64,000 bases of DNA, from contig OW799237.1 of NCBI GenBank assembly GCA_941918925.1, positions 3,205,201-3,269,200 on the forward strand. The letters run 5' to 3'. Both the position numbers and the translations under genes were made by a program. The notes below the pieces were generated by a model, which worked only from the letters and a program-made list of their open reading frames with translations, was not told the DNA's origin and searched no databases. This document shows positions 1 to 11,030 of the stretch, piece by piece (the stretch's first letter is position 1; every line of letters begins with the position of its first letter). Source of the stretch: Phyto melanocephala. Its lineage: Eukaryota; Arthropoda; Insecta; Diptera; Rhinophoridae.

Positions 1-199
1 AATAATAGAATTTTTATTAGAATCCAATACAAAATGTAAGGAAAACATTCACGTTCGATTGCAATTTCGATCGATATCGAATGTCGTAATTTTTCCCCGT
101 GATCGAAATATGAAAATTCCTATTAGAATCTCTATGCCTTAAGCACAGCGAACTCGATAGTTCGAGTAAAATTTCGATCGTGATCGAATGCCGTAATTT
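1..199 (+). repeat. Two adjoining remnants of a MITE family ending in GCCGTAATTT
   Basis: Positions 1-92 and about 98-199 each run through the same landmarks: TTAGAATC, a segment with AGTAAAATTTCGATCG-like sequence, and an end close to GATCGAATGCCGTAATTT. The same order occurs at 4670-4826 and 61091-61206, where a matching inverted left end AATTACGGCA is present. Here the first copy is cut by the window edge and the second lacks a clear left end. I infer a non-autonomous DNA element (MITE) with no coding capacity. Confidence 0.6.
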
Positions 200-279
200 G
201 GCCCCTGATTATGAAGCTCATTCTTATTGGATTGGCTTTTTAAATAAGCAGAATTGTAGGTTTCTTAACCTAAAACCCT

Positions 280-790
280 TTCATTAACGTTAACTGCATC
301 CCATTAGGCGTATAATATGGTGTGGCTTTACATTTGGAAATATCATTGGGCCTTACTTCTTCGAAAATTAAGATGGAAGTGCTGTAATTGCAAGTAGACA
401 GCGCCATTGGTTTACGATAAAATATTTATTACATCCTACTCTTGGTTTCAGCGAGATGGAGTCACTGCCCACACTGCCCGGGATACAATGACACTTTGAT
501 GTAAAATTTTTGGAAAGCAAATAGTTTTCAGAAATTCGAAAATGAATTGACCAGCGCGTTTACTAGATTTGTCAGCACCAGGATATTTTCTTTGAGGTTA
601 TTTGAAAGAGCGAGTATATCTAAACAAGACCGAGATAGTATATGAACTCAAGGCACACATTTTTAAAAAAATTCAAGCTCTACAGCCACAAACCTTGAAT
701 GATGATATCAAAAATGCTGTTAGACGTGCCAATTATTGCCAAGCTGAAAACGAGGGTCAATTTAATCACATTTCATACTTAGCGTGAAAA
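280..790 (+). pseudogene. mariner-like (Tc1/mariner, DDE_3) transposase relic
   Basis: Read across frameshifts, the plus strand gives pieces of a mariner-family transposase. Near 320-350 it reads CGFTFGNIIGPYFFEN. Near 445 it gives a degenerate WFQ-DG-xTxHTAR segment, which normally carries the second catalytic Asp. At 602-786 it reads a C-terminal tail with ELKAHIFKKIQALQPQTL. The N-terminal third is missing and stops and frameshifts are frequent, so it is dead. The open frame at 602-787 starts with a non-ATG codon and is only the tail of this relic. Related relics lie at 44.6-45.5 kb and 60.9-61.6 kb. Confidence 0.75.
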
Positions 791-1511
791 AAAATTTTCA
801 TTTAAATTCTAAGAAAAAATAAATAAATATAAAAACAAAAAAGTAAATAAAATTTTCAAACCCCATAGCGACTTTTGGTGCACACTGTATTTTTAATTTG
901 AGGTATTTTATTTTGTCATTTATGTTTTCAAAAAAGAAAAAGATTAAAGATGTAAAGAGTAGTGCAAAACTAATTTCATATTTGAACTGACTGCAATTTT
1001 TTTTTTAAAAAGGCCTATATTTTCAACAAAAAAGGTTATTTGAAAGTGCAAAATTTGTGACATTAATGTGAAAAATTGATATGCCTTAAATGGCCACCTG
1101 CAGCTGCAACATTGGTAGCCAATTTAAATTATGACATTACTATTTTACTAACCTGTATCAAAGCTAAAAGAAATCTTAGGTAATGGAGTCAGAAGATACG
1201 CACACAAACACACACAAAGATTAAGGGTTAAATAAAGGTGTAAGAAGAGGGAGATAGAAAATTAGTTAATAAGGGAAGGAGGAAGTCAATGGGCAAAAGC
1301 TAAATAAAAAAAAATAGTTTTTATGTAAAAATTTCATAGTTTGACTATAAAATGTTAAATGATATCACAAAAGAAATGTTTGAAGAAAGGATTTGTTATA
1401 TATTTTGCTCTACAAATTGCGATACATTTTAAAGGGTTTTATTTTTTTTTTATTTTTTTTTAGCGTGACCATTTTTTTAAAATATAAAATTGGTCATATA
1501 AACGATAATAA

Positions 1512-1553
<42 letters not shown>

Positions 1554-1639
1554 GAAATCAATATATTTAAATCAAAGATCGTCACGCAATGACACCCAGG
1601 GCCCAACACTTTTCGCCATTTTTACATACACAACACGAC
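791..1639. other. AT-rich stretch with an (AAT)n microsatellite
   Basis: No gene or transposon is recognised. A run of about 13 AAT units lies at 1511-1549. The open frame crossing it is a repeat translation, not a gene. Confidence 0.6.
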
Positions 1640-1990
1640 TGTTAAAAACACTCACAACAAAGAGTGTAAAAAACTATAATTTAATTCAGATGTATTTTAG
1701 TTTTCAAACAAGCAAGACGTCGTCACTGTTTTTTTTAAGATAAAACAAAACACATAGTTAAGATTTAAATATTTTCAGTACACTTTGAATATTTTTTTTT
1801 ACTTTTGTGTGTGTATATTGAAATGTGAGAAATATAGTAGGAATTTGCATTCATATTTTTACAAATAGAAACTATTTGTTTTATACAAAAAATATTGTTC
1901 ACGAAATTTCTCCAAGTGCATACACCTCACTACTACACACATATTTTTTCACTGCCTCGCTCTTTTTAAAGACGACTGATATAAACTTAA
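1640..1990 (+). repeat. Unclassified dispersed repeat, copy 1
   Basis: This stretch matches 32.87-33.48 kb in the same orientation. Shared landmarks, in the same order, are CAAAGAGTGTAA, CAAACAAGCA, GTTAAGATTT, CAGTACACTTTGAATATTTT, ATTGAAATGTGAGAA, ATTCACGAAATTTCTCC(C/A)AGTGCA and CACTAC. The copies differ by many indels, so they are old. No coding frame and no clear termini are visible. A solo LTR or an unknown non-autonomous element are both possible. Confidence 0.55.
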
Positions 1991-2258
1991 AGCAAAAGCT
2001 TTCAACCTCTTTTTAAGCACATTGCAAGTATAAACCTTGGCATAGTCCAAGCTCTTATTAGGAAGAGGAGCAGAATGATCATAAAAAGGTATACAGTTTG
2101 ATAGTTCTAGTTATTGGAAATCTTATAAAATAGTGAAAATATGATTTGTAAACATTAGTCCAGTAAATCCTTTGTATGCCATGAAAAAAATTAATTGAAA
2201 AAGTAATGGAATAAGTAAAAAAAATTTCTGTAGGTCCCGTTGTTATAGCTGTATATGT

Positions 2259-2514
2259 ATATCGATGGCTTAATATAAAAAAGGCGTAACTCGATTTTTT
2301 TACTACTTTACAGGAGAAAGAAAAAACTGAATAAAATTTAAAAGAATGTATTGAGTTAGAGCTTTTTCATTTGGCCAAAAATCCGTTATTTTCAACCATA
2401 GCTCAATTAATGTTTAAGGGGTGATGTGTGTGTATGTGAACTACAAGAAAACATTTAAAACTTGTTTTTGATAAAAATCAAGATACGCCCTTTTTATATT
2501 AAGCCATCGATATA
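2259..2514. mobile_element. MITE with ATCGATGGCTTAATATAAAA terminal inverted repeats
   Basis: ATCGATGGCTTAATATAAAA at 2261-2280 is matched in inverted form at 2493-2512, and the inverted match continues inward through GGCGTA/TACGCC with one extra A. The internal sequence is non-coding. A second copy in opposite orientation lies at 59585-59838 and has the same ends and interior landmarks (GAAAAAACTGAATAAAA, AAAGC(T)TTAACTCA). The superfamily is not identified. Confidence 0.75.
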
Positions 2515-2552
2515 GCTTAACTTTGTTTCAAACATTTATGTATATTCTAACT

Positions 2553-2667
2553 GCTGTATTTATAAAAAAATATTTTCGGTTTATCAAAGGCTTATTTGAC
2601 AGATGTTGTAGAGAAATTTGTCAAATAAGCCTTCCAATAAAGCCAAAATATTTTTTATGAATACTGC
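2553..2667. mobile_element. Small foldback MITE
   Basis: The segment is an imperfect hairpin. GCTGTATTTATAAAAAAATA at the left and TATTTTTTATGAATACTGC at the right are inverted copies, and AAGGCTTATTTGACA pairs perfectly with TGTCAAATAAGCCTT near the centre. The loop is about 25 bases. There is no coding capacity. The terminus (GCTGTATT) resembles that of the elements at 5222 and 42206. Confidence 0.6.
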
Positions 2668-4169
2668 CCTAAATCTTTAAATAATAATAATTTTCTAAAG
2701 CCAAGTGTAATTTAAACTTGTAAATAGTTTTATTTTAAACATTGATTTTATCTTTAATTATATTGAAATGTTTTTACAAATAAATCTAGTTGTTATATAA
2801 AAAATAATATTCAAACTGTTACTAAGCCAAATATGAAATACATATATTTAAAAAATAAAATTTCACAAATGCCCAAGTTTTTTTTGGGAAAAGTCACGTT
2901 CATTTCAACCAACCAGATTTTAATAATTTTTGTGTTGTATTTATTTAACAATTAAATATAAACTGCTTGTTTTATCAAAAAACAGAAAAACAATTGTTTG
3001 TATTTAAAAATTAAAGACAGAATTTAATCCATAAAAAGGTTTATGTGGCGTATGAATAATATTATTTGAATTTATATAAATAAAATATATCACATGGTAA
3101 TTAAAACTACAAATAGCTAAATTTTATAAAAAATTGTTTTTTATTTTATTTTTAAAAAAATTAAAATTGTCGGCTTAATAGAGGAATTAAATATAAAATT
3201 AAATACGGAATATAAGAAGCTTTTGGGAAATGTTTTTCATACATTATGGTCGCCAAGGTAGGAAGGTAGGAAGTTTCAGTTTTCAAATGAGTTGGTAACA
3301 AATTTAATTTAAATTAAATTACTGTTTCCATTGCACACAATATCAAATAAATTTTGTTTTAAATATTACACTCTTTTCTGATTTAAAATCTGTAACATAA
3401 ATTGACCACAACACCGCTTTTTATATATCCGCCTGTATGTCTACCAGCTACACTGTTTATAAGAAATGCAAATGTCTTTTAATATACTTATAGGAACACA
3501 CATACATATTTACCTCTGTTGTTATTAAAAGTAGATTTACAAATAATAATTATGATTTGTGTAGCTGCAGACAACACTTATTTAAAATGTAAAAAACAAA
3601 AAAAACAAAATCTTTTGAATTTAACGCCAACACAAATAAGCCGTAGAATTAGAAAAAAAAAAACAATTTAAAAAAAATAAAGATAATGAAACATTTGTTT
3701 ATAAATTGTTTTTGTTTAAGATTATACTATTGTGTGTTATTTCTATACTATCAGCGAGTACCTACAATTGCAAATTAGTCATTTTAAATAAAATTTAATA
3801 AACAATTAAGTTTTTCTTAATTATACAGGAAATTGTTTAATGCTCTATATTTTGTTTCAAAAAGAAACAGCAACTCTTTTAATGTTTGCTATTGAAATTA
3901 AATGAAAGAGTAAATTCACTTATAATTGCGCTCTTACTTAAATTCTCTTTCTTGATTGAAAAGACATACAAAAACCACAAGTTACGACTACTTCCGCCAA
4001 CACAATAATTTCCTTTACGAATTGATAGATCTTGTTGTTGTGGTATGGGAGTGATTTGCGTTTTTTTGTGCAAAGCAAAAGCATATTGGTTTGGGGTACA
4101 AGTTAAATCCCTTCGAACTATTAGCATCGAGGGAAAAATATATTTTAAAGTTATTTAAGCTAGAGTCAG
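2668..4169. other. AT-rich sequence, nothing recognised
   Basis: No exon, RNA gene or classifiable repeat was found. The minus-strand open frame at 3879-4127 has no recognisable protein signature. Confidence 0.5.
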
Positions 4170-5125
4170 AATCTTTCAACCTTTCGGATGACTGCAGTAT
4201 CTTTTAGACTGAGATCTTGGCTGCAAAAATGGCTGCTGACCTAGTATTTTTCTCTAAAAGTTATGATTTTCAAGTAAACTTGTATATTGACAATCAGGCG
4301 GCGATTAAGGCAATCTCTTTGCTTATATCATTTGTTTGTCAGTCGTCCAAGAAATCTTTGAGTAGATTGTGTACTAACAGAATAGTGTATGTTTATTAGG
4401 TTCGAGACACAGTGGCATGGAAGGAAAGGAGTTGGCCGATTAAATGGCAAGACAAGGAGACCATCTGCCTGTCGAGATAACAGTGGACGCTCATTCACCA
4501 CTACAATTTCATAAAAGCGAAGTAGACTCTAATGTGATGATAACAGCAAAAGCGATCTGGAATGAGATCTTTTCGCGCAGTGCTTAGAATGCTGTAAGTG
4601 TCCTACGATAGGAAAATTGCGAGGTTGATATTATCTCTGCGTACAGAGGAGTGTAAAATCCTGGGGGCGAATTACGGCAATCAAACGTAATCAAAATTTT
4701 AAAATTCTTATTAGAATCTCTATACCAAAAGCACTGCCAACGCGATCGTTCGAGTAAAATTTCGATCGTTTGAGTAAAACTTCGATCGTTCGAGTAAAAT
4801 TTCGATCGTGATCGAATGCCGTAATTTGCTCTCTGGTTGAAATGATAACAGGCCACTGTTGGACGTCTGTTCTTTCTTAAACAATAGTATTGTTATCGGA
4901 CTGCCTAGGAAAAAATATCCGAAAAATTTTTTAAATACGTCTGCTTACGTCTTACGTCTGCTTATACGTCTTATACTAGCACAGATAGTGTGAAGAATCC
5001 CTTAGGTAATTGCATCGAACTTACGGTCGAGTATGGAGTTATCGTTTGTACATCTTGTAACAATAGAAATCCAATCGGTCTATGTGAGGTCATCAATATC
5101 GGCCAATTCAAGCTAACCTAACATA
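4170..5125 (+). pseudogene. Non-LTR retrotransposon ORF2 relic (RNase H to 3' tail)
   Basis: Plus-strand translation shows the RNase H region of a LINE ORF2 of the Jockey/LOA/R1 type. EILAAKMAADL at about 4209 is followed by LYIDNQAAIKAIS. Then comes HSGMEGKELAD (about 4409), interrupted by a stop, and MARQGDHLPVEITVDAHSP. A later segment reads LLEMITGHC (about 4836), the GHC landmark upstream of the C-terminal zinc motif. Frame changes and stops show it is dead. The end at about 5110-5125 reads AAGCTAACCTAACA, typical of fly LINE 3' ends. A MITE (4670-4826) has been inserted in the coding region. Confidence 0.75.
4670..4826. mobile_element. MITE with AATTACGGCA ends inserted in LINE relic
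   Basis: Left end AATTACGGCA and right end TGCCGTAATTT are inverted repeats. The element interrupts the LINE reading frame between the ECKILG and LLEMITGHC segments, which dates it after the LINE. Inside, CGATCGTT(C/T)GAGTAAAA is repeated about three times between 4744 and 4806, a local minisatellite expansion that the other copies lack. Confidence 0.7.
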
Positions 5126-5221
5126 TTGCAATAAATTTATTTTAAATCTAGATATTCAAACTTTTCTTTTTATTTGTCTACTCTTTACTCCTTGAAGGTT
5201 TAAATACATACATTTATAATT

Positions 5222-5399
5222 GCTGTATTCACAAAAAGTTGTAAGTGTTGTATTGTCATATATCATAATTCCCTAAAATTTCCTAGAAATTATTTAAAAC
5301 TATTGAATTGTTTTGGGTAAAATTTTTAAGTATTTTAACGATTTTTAAAAATTATGACTTTATGACCCTCCGATACTTAGGACACCTTGTGCATATACC
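5222..5399. mobile_element. MITE with GCTGTATTCACAAAAAG end
   Basis: The left end GCTGTATTCACAAAAAG is followed by TAAGTGTTGTATTGTCATA. The right end, read in reverse complement, gives TGCACAAGGTGTCCTAAGTAT and then TCATAAAGTCATAATTTTT. The reversed copy at 42020-42206 shows the same order of blocks. The element is about 180 bp and non-coding. A third, broken end is at 18045-18079. Confidence 0.6.
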
Positions 5400-7480
5400 A
5401 AATGTCAATTATGGCTTATATTTTGTTCTGTGTTCTTGCGATTTTCTTAAAAAATCTTCAAATATTTTTTATTGAATTTATTTTGTTCTCTGTGGAATTA
5501 AATGTGAGGAAATAAACTTTTCAAAATTTTCAGTTTGCAAAGTTTTATTGTGTCTATCACAGAAAGGAAGGTTTTGACTCTAACCTCAATTAATCTTAAA
5601 CATTAAAGTAGAATAAAGATTTATTGATTTAAATGGAAAAATGAACAATAATTAACGAATAATAATTACAATAAAAATTATATATGAAAATAATGGATTA
5701 TTTTTGATATTGTCTTAAGATTTTACTTCATATCGCTATTAAGTTTATTTTATTTTCTGTTTTGTAATACCGAATAGATTTAAAAAAAGAATTATTTTTT
5801 AAATTATTTTTTTTTTTAATTTAAGTCATTTTAATTAAGGGATTATTGCCCTAGGCAAACGAAAACTCAGTCAAACAAAAGAGTTTTAAAAACATTTTTA
5901 TATAAAAAATTCTATTTCACAAGAAATTTGTTGGCAAATATTATGTTAAAATTTCTAACTTGCGATAAATTTTCTATGCTAATAAAATCAAATTTTTTAC
6001 TGTTTTCTGAATAATTTTAATGATTTAAGAACTTTTTGTTGTAATGATTAAATTAATACCCAAATTGTACATAAAAGGCTTGTAAATTATGCACGTTTTA
6101 AATAAGCTGCCTGGATTGGTTGTTTTTTTGGAAAATAAATGTTTAAAATACGTGACACATGCTAACACAACGCATACGCACACACACACACACACACAGA
6201 GAAAACAATGGAGAGTTCAGGGACTGGTTGGAAATTTTAAAAAGTCAATCTATATTAACAAATTTTCAATACACACATTACTTTTAATTCAGAAATATCT
6301 GGAGGACAACGAATCCCTTAACCATAGACTAATAGTCTAGTGCACCTGAAGCAAATAGTAATTGTCCATCTTTAGAGTGATTCACGAACTTGTTTTAACG
6401 ATAATCGTATCCTTAAAAAAAGTATACACAAATTTTGTCGATTTCGGTATTCAGTAACATTCTTTAACAATTGTTGTTGTTGTTTATCGACAATAATTTT
6501 GTTATTGTTTATTTTATCGACAAAAAGTTCAACTTTATACCCGACACAAAAATCATTTGTTGAAGTCTTAGCTTTGGCGTGACTACCGGTGGAAGTGATG
6601 TTAGTGGTTTTATTTTTATTTATTTAGACAACTTTTATGACAAAGACATCACTTTAAAGTAACAGTGGTCGAGTATCACTCGAAAGAATTAAATTAATCG
6701 CATAATCCTTAATGAAAGCAATAATAAGAGTTTAACGATTTTCGGAACGTTAAAAGTAAATGAATCGCACCACTGAATGTGCAATTTCTAATTTCGTATT
6801 GCTTTGCGTAGTAGTCATTTAAAGGCTTATTTTAGATTTGCTTTTAGAGCAAATATTTAATGTCCAACATTTCGTACATTTTATTTAATTTTATAAATTC
6901 TTTTAACATAATCCCAAGGTGACAGAGTCAACCGTAATTTTAAATTTCCTATTGAGTTATTTGGGTTTCACCAATAAATCACATTTTTATTTCAACTAAA
7001 TATTCAATGCTTTTTCCTATGCTCATCTCTGATGTTTATTATTTAATAACAAAGAAGTTTATTTTTATTTTCTAAAATATTTACAAAACACAATTTTATA
7101 TGTATTGTTGTGTTTGTTTGTTTGTTGATGTTTTACTCTACATTAACGTTAAATTGTTTAAGAATTTTTAAAAATATGCAAAACCTGTTTAACCTTTTTT
7201 TTTTAGACGTTTTGAGAACAACAATACTCTGATTAATGTGTATGTGTGCTCCATTACAATCTGTGACATTTTGTCGAACGTCAAAGTGTTGATACATTTT
7301 TGTTGTTGACGATTTTCATTGTCAAGTGTAACAGAAGCTGACATGTTAATCATTTATGTATTTCGATTTTTGTTTAATGTTTTGTGATTTATTCTCTCAG
7401 TTCTTTTTACAAGTTTTCCTCACTTTTGTTATTTTGAGCAAATTAAATGCGTAACAGTAGCAAACATAACTGCTATATAA
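5400..7480. other. AT-rich stretch with a (CA)n microsatellite
   Basis: A (CA)n run lies at about 6177-6199. No gene is supported; the open frame at 6089-6340 runs through the microsatellite and has no family signature. Confidence 0.5.
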
Positions 7481-7483
7481 ACA

Positions 7484-8515
7484 CTAAAAATATAAATTGG
7501 TTAGAGAGAGAAAAAGAGAGGAAACAGATGCCAGATTTAAATTTGAAGTGTTGAAAATAAGAGGGAGAATGGAATGAAGTAATAAGGATAAGATATATCC
7601 AATGCACCGATCTTTATAGAGACTTATCGAAGTCAGATGATCGAACTGAAATGGGTTTCTACGACATAAACCGAAAAGAAGATAAATACATCCGTCTATT
7701 AGTCGCAATACTGTTTTCAAGGCTGAGATAATGGAAATTAAGAAAGGCAACAAATGTATGAAGAAGATTGATAACAATCAGCTGCAATCAGTTATAAAGA
7801 CCCTAAAAAAGAAAAAGTTGAATTGTGGAATGTCCTGCAATGCAAGTCTAAGATTAACTCGTATCACATCATCATCGTATCACAGAGAGGCCAACAAATT
7901 ATTCAAAACGGGATCTTTTTTTAATTTCATCCACTTGGAAAATCTAAAACTCTTGCAGAGGTATAAAAATTAACTGTAAGTTGGGTCGATGGAAGATTAT
8001 GTCAAACACGTGGCAAAATACTGCCGTCGATAAGGTGACGAAAACATACTATGAGGTGACTTAAACCTTAAGAAATCAAAGGAGATTCTGAAACTGTGTA
8101 GGTCAACTCTAAGATAAACTAGTACAGTAACAGGTCACCAAGGCTCAGAACACATCTAGCTCCCATGGGACTGTCAAATGAAACGACAAGAAGAGGATGA
8201 GACTTTAAAACACCACCTTCATCAATGTCCTGGGCTTGGGCGTATTTTTTTATTTTTTTTAATAAACAAGGGAATTTTAACGTGAACCCTATGCCGAGCT
8301 TAAAGTATCTAAGGAATTCAACTTGGAAATCCCTAAGGAGTTACATTGAAGGGACTGGGTCGATATATTAAATTAGTTTGAAATTATGCTTTTAGTGGAA
8401 AACTTTAAAGTTCCTTTTAAGTGCACAACATTCCAATTGAGCATAGACGTGTATACCTGTCATAGGTATGGGCTTTTGATGCCCCTCTTTTAACCTTACC
8501 TAACCTAAAAATTTG
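7484..8515 (+). pseudogene. Non-LTR retrotransposon relic: ORF2 C-terminus and 3' UTR
   Basis: The stretch is richer in G and C than its surroundings. At about 7762 the plus strand reads KKIDNNQLQSVIKTL, a motif seen near the C-terminus of LOA-type ORF2 proteins. At about 8180-8250 a shifted frame reads EEDETLKHHLHQCPGLGRI, the acidic/H-H-C part of the usual CCHC-like terminal zinc motif. From about 8310 the sequence is a 3' UTR ending in CTTACCTAACCTAAAAA. This UTR is homologous to the tandem units at 38516-38810. The coding part is broken by stops and frameshifts. Confidence 0.7.
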
Positions 8516-11030
8516 AAAATTTCTTAGACTTGATTTTTAATTTCAAAATATAGATAATTTTCTTTTAAATTGATTTTGCTGGTTATTAATACCATACTTT
8601 ATAGAACAATTCTCATTCAGTTTACCTCGCTTAGAGTATAAGTAATAATGATTTTGATATAAGCGGCACAGAATTTCATTAATAAAGTGAACTTTTAGAT
8701 TTTCACTGATTTTTCAAATTAATTTCAAATTAACGTATCGCATAATAATTTAACCGAGTTTTCGTCCACAAAAGAACCAAACGAAGTCTATAAGTCCATA
8801 ATAGTAATGGGTTATTTAGGTTATTAAAATCAAGTACTTATTTGTTGGTATAAAAGAAAGTACTTATTTTAGTCCCTATTTATAAGTACTTATACCAGTG
8901 CCTATTTGTATCCGTACGTGGTAAGTACTTGCCTCCAATGACATCGCCGTGTTTTGGATGCCAATTTGTTAGTAGTGAAGAACTGTTTTTTTAACTCATT
9001 ATTGTGTAATGGGAGTATTTGCTGGGATATTTTAAAGCAAGTTAAAATTGTTTGCAGAAACACCCCTAAAAGATCGCTTTGTTGCATGTACCTGTGTACA
9101 TATGCCTTCTACGAGAGCATCTTTTTTTTAACAATTTAAGATGTCCTAAAATATGTTTATTAAAAAATATTTGTCCCTGCTCTCCGGGTGTAATTAAATT
9201 GCCCACAGCAGTCCCAGGAGATTTTTTATAAAAACAACAATGTAATGGCAAATTCCAAACAATTTAATTTCATGATCAACTTGAAAATATTACGATTGTT
9301 AATGCAAATTACTCCGTTAAAAATAATTTTTATTTATTTATTTTTTTTATTGTGATATATTTTTTTAAACATTCAGGACAACTTGTCTGGACAAGTTCAC
9401 GTAATTGCAGTTCGGAGAGAATTTTTTTGTTTTTTTTTTTTAAATATAAAGTTTGACATTCGAAGTAAAGAAGAATGGAGGGAATTGCTTTTTATCTATG
9501 AGCTTTGACAGCTGACGTTTAAAATAACTGAAGAAAAAAATAATCAGCTGACGAATCAAGATGACTGTCTGATGAATAAATATGTCTTGGTACAGGGTTA
9601 CCAATACCGATTTTAATTTTTTTGCGAATAAGGGCGTCTTGCTTTTTTTCTTCTATATGGAAAATTTCCTTAAAAATTGTAGGTATGTATATATTTTTGT
9701 CTTTTACTGTATTCCTTTGCTTGTTAATGTGCAAATTGTTGTTAGCAATGTATTACAAAAAAAAAATAAAATATTGAAAAAATCTTTTTAAATGACAAAA
9801 AACAAAACATTAAACACAATTTCTCAATGTATGCATTTTGTTGTTGTTGTTGTTGTACACAAAATAAATATTTAATAAATGTACATATTTTAGCAATGAA
9901 CTTCGAAAGTGTCATTTTTCAAGGTAAAGAAATTGTCAGTTTTTTTTTTGTTAATTCGAACAAAAGCGTAGAAAAAAACGGAGATTTCAAAACAAAAAGA
10001 TTAATGTTGTTTGCAAAAATTTTAAACTTGTAAATAATAGAATTATGAGAGACAAAGCTAATTTTTAACAAAAGTCACAAAGTTGAAATGAAATGAGTTA
10101 ATTTTTTTCAGCTGTGACAATTGAAGTAAATAATAAATAATTTTGAAAGATAAATGCCTTTTTTAGGAATAATGACGTTTTTAAAAAATTGTTGGGCATT
10201 ATTATGAAACAGAATTGTAAGATTTTGGTAAAAGCTTGTGTGTGATTTATGGGAAATCGTTTAAAGTAAATTATCATATCAAAAAGATTTGCAAGGAAAC
10301 AAACCAAAAATTTTAATTGTTTTTGAATTGAAAGTATTAAACTGCAGCCGCCTTTACTAGGTCAAAAGTAAGTGGTTAATTTATTTATTATTTATTTTTT
10401 ATATTACAATGCTACTCATGTAGCTTCTTAAAATATTTGATTGCAAAAATACACTAACAAATTGAAAAATATGCTTTAAAATCATCAATTGGTAAACACT
10501 TGTACTCATACATATTTAAATAAAATTTTAAAAATATTAATAACGACCAACAATGAAATACATTTGTATTTCATGCTTAAACATGCACGACTTTAGCTCA
10601 AGTAATGTTTTTCTTTTTTGGCCATAAACCAAACGAAAAATCTGCAGCCAGTAAAGAACAACAGCACACACGCGTTAAGTGGCCAATAAATAAATTAGCA
10701 AGTAATTAAATGTGTCATAATTAACACAAAAAACAATAAGTAAAAACAATTTTCAATATGTTTTCAAAGATGTGTAAATATAAATTGAAAAGAAGAAATA
10801 ATTAATAAATAAAACAAGTAAAAAAAAATATTGTCAACAATTGAAAATTTCCGCATTATTCCCTGTCAAGTAAAAAAAAATTAAAAAAAAACAAAAACAA
10901 GTAGAAAATTTTCTCAGTATGTGAATTTGTTGCTTAAAAAAATTGTAAATCATAAAATAAATAAATAAAAATATATTGACAAATGCAGACGTTAATAAAG
11001 ATTTTAATTTTTAATTAAAAAAAAATAATT
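8516..11030. other. AT-rich stretch, mostly unexplained
   Basis: A short motif close to AAGTACTTAT is repeated about four times at 8833-8895. Small overlapping open frames at 8.9-9.25 kb have no recognisable domain. No exon of the RhoGEF gene could be identified here. Confidence 0.5.

Noticed and set aside
602..787. Small plus-strand ORF as an independent gene
   Set aside because: It begins at a TTG and is the C-terminal tail of a broken mariner transposase.
1393..1743. 116-codon ORF with poly-Ile
   Set aside because: Translation of an AAT microsatellite and poly-T; no gene.
7484..7777. 97-codon minus-strand hydrophobic ORF as a membrane protein
   Set aside because: Opposite strand of a LINE ORF2 remnant that shows a clear plus-strand motif.
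8902..9251. Three overlapping 61-codon ORFs on both strands
   Set aside because: No recognisable motif. I looked for a zinc finger or transposase start and could not support either.
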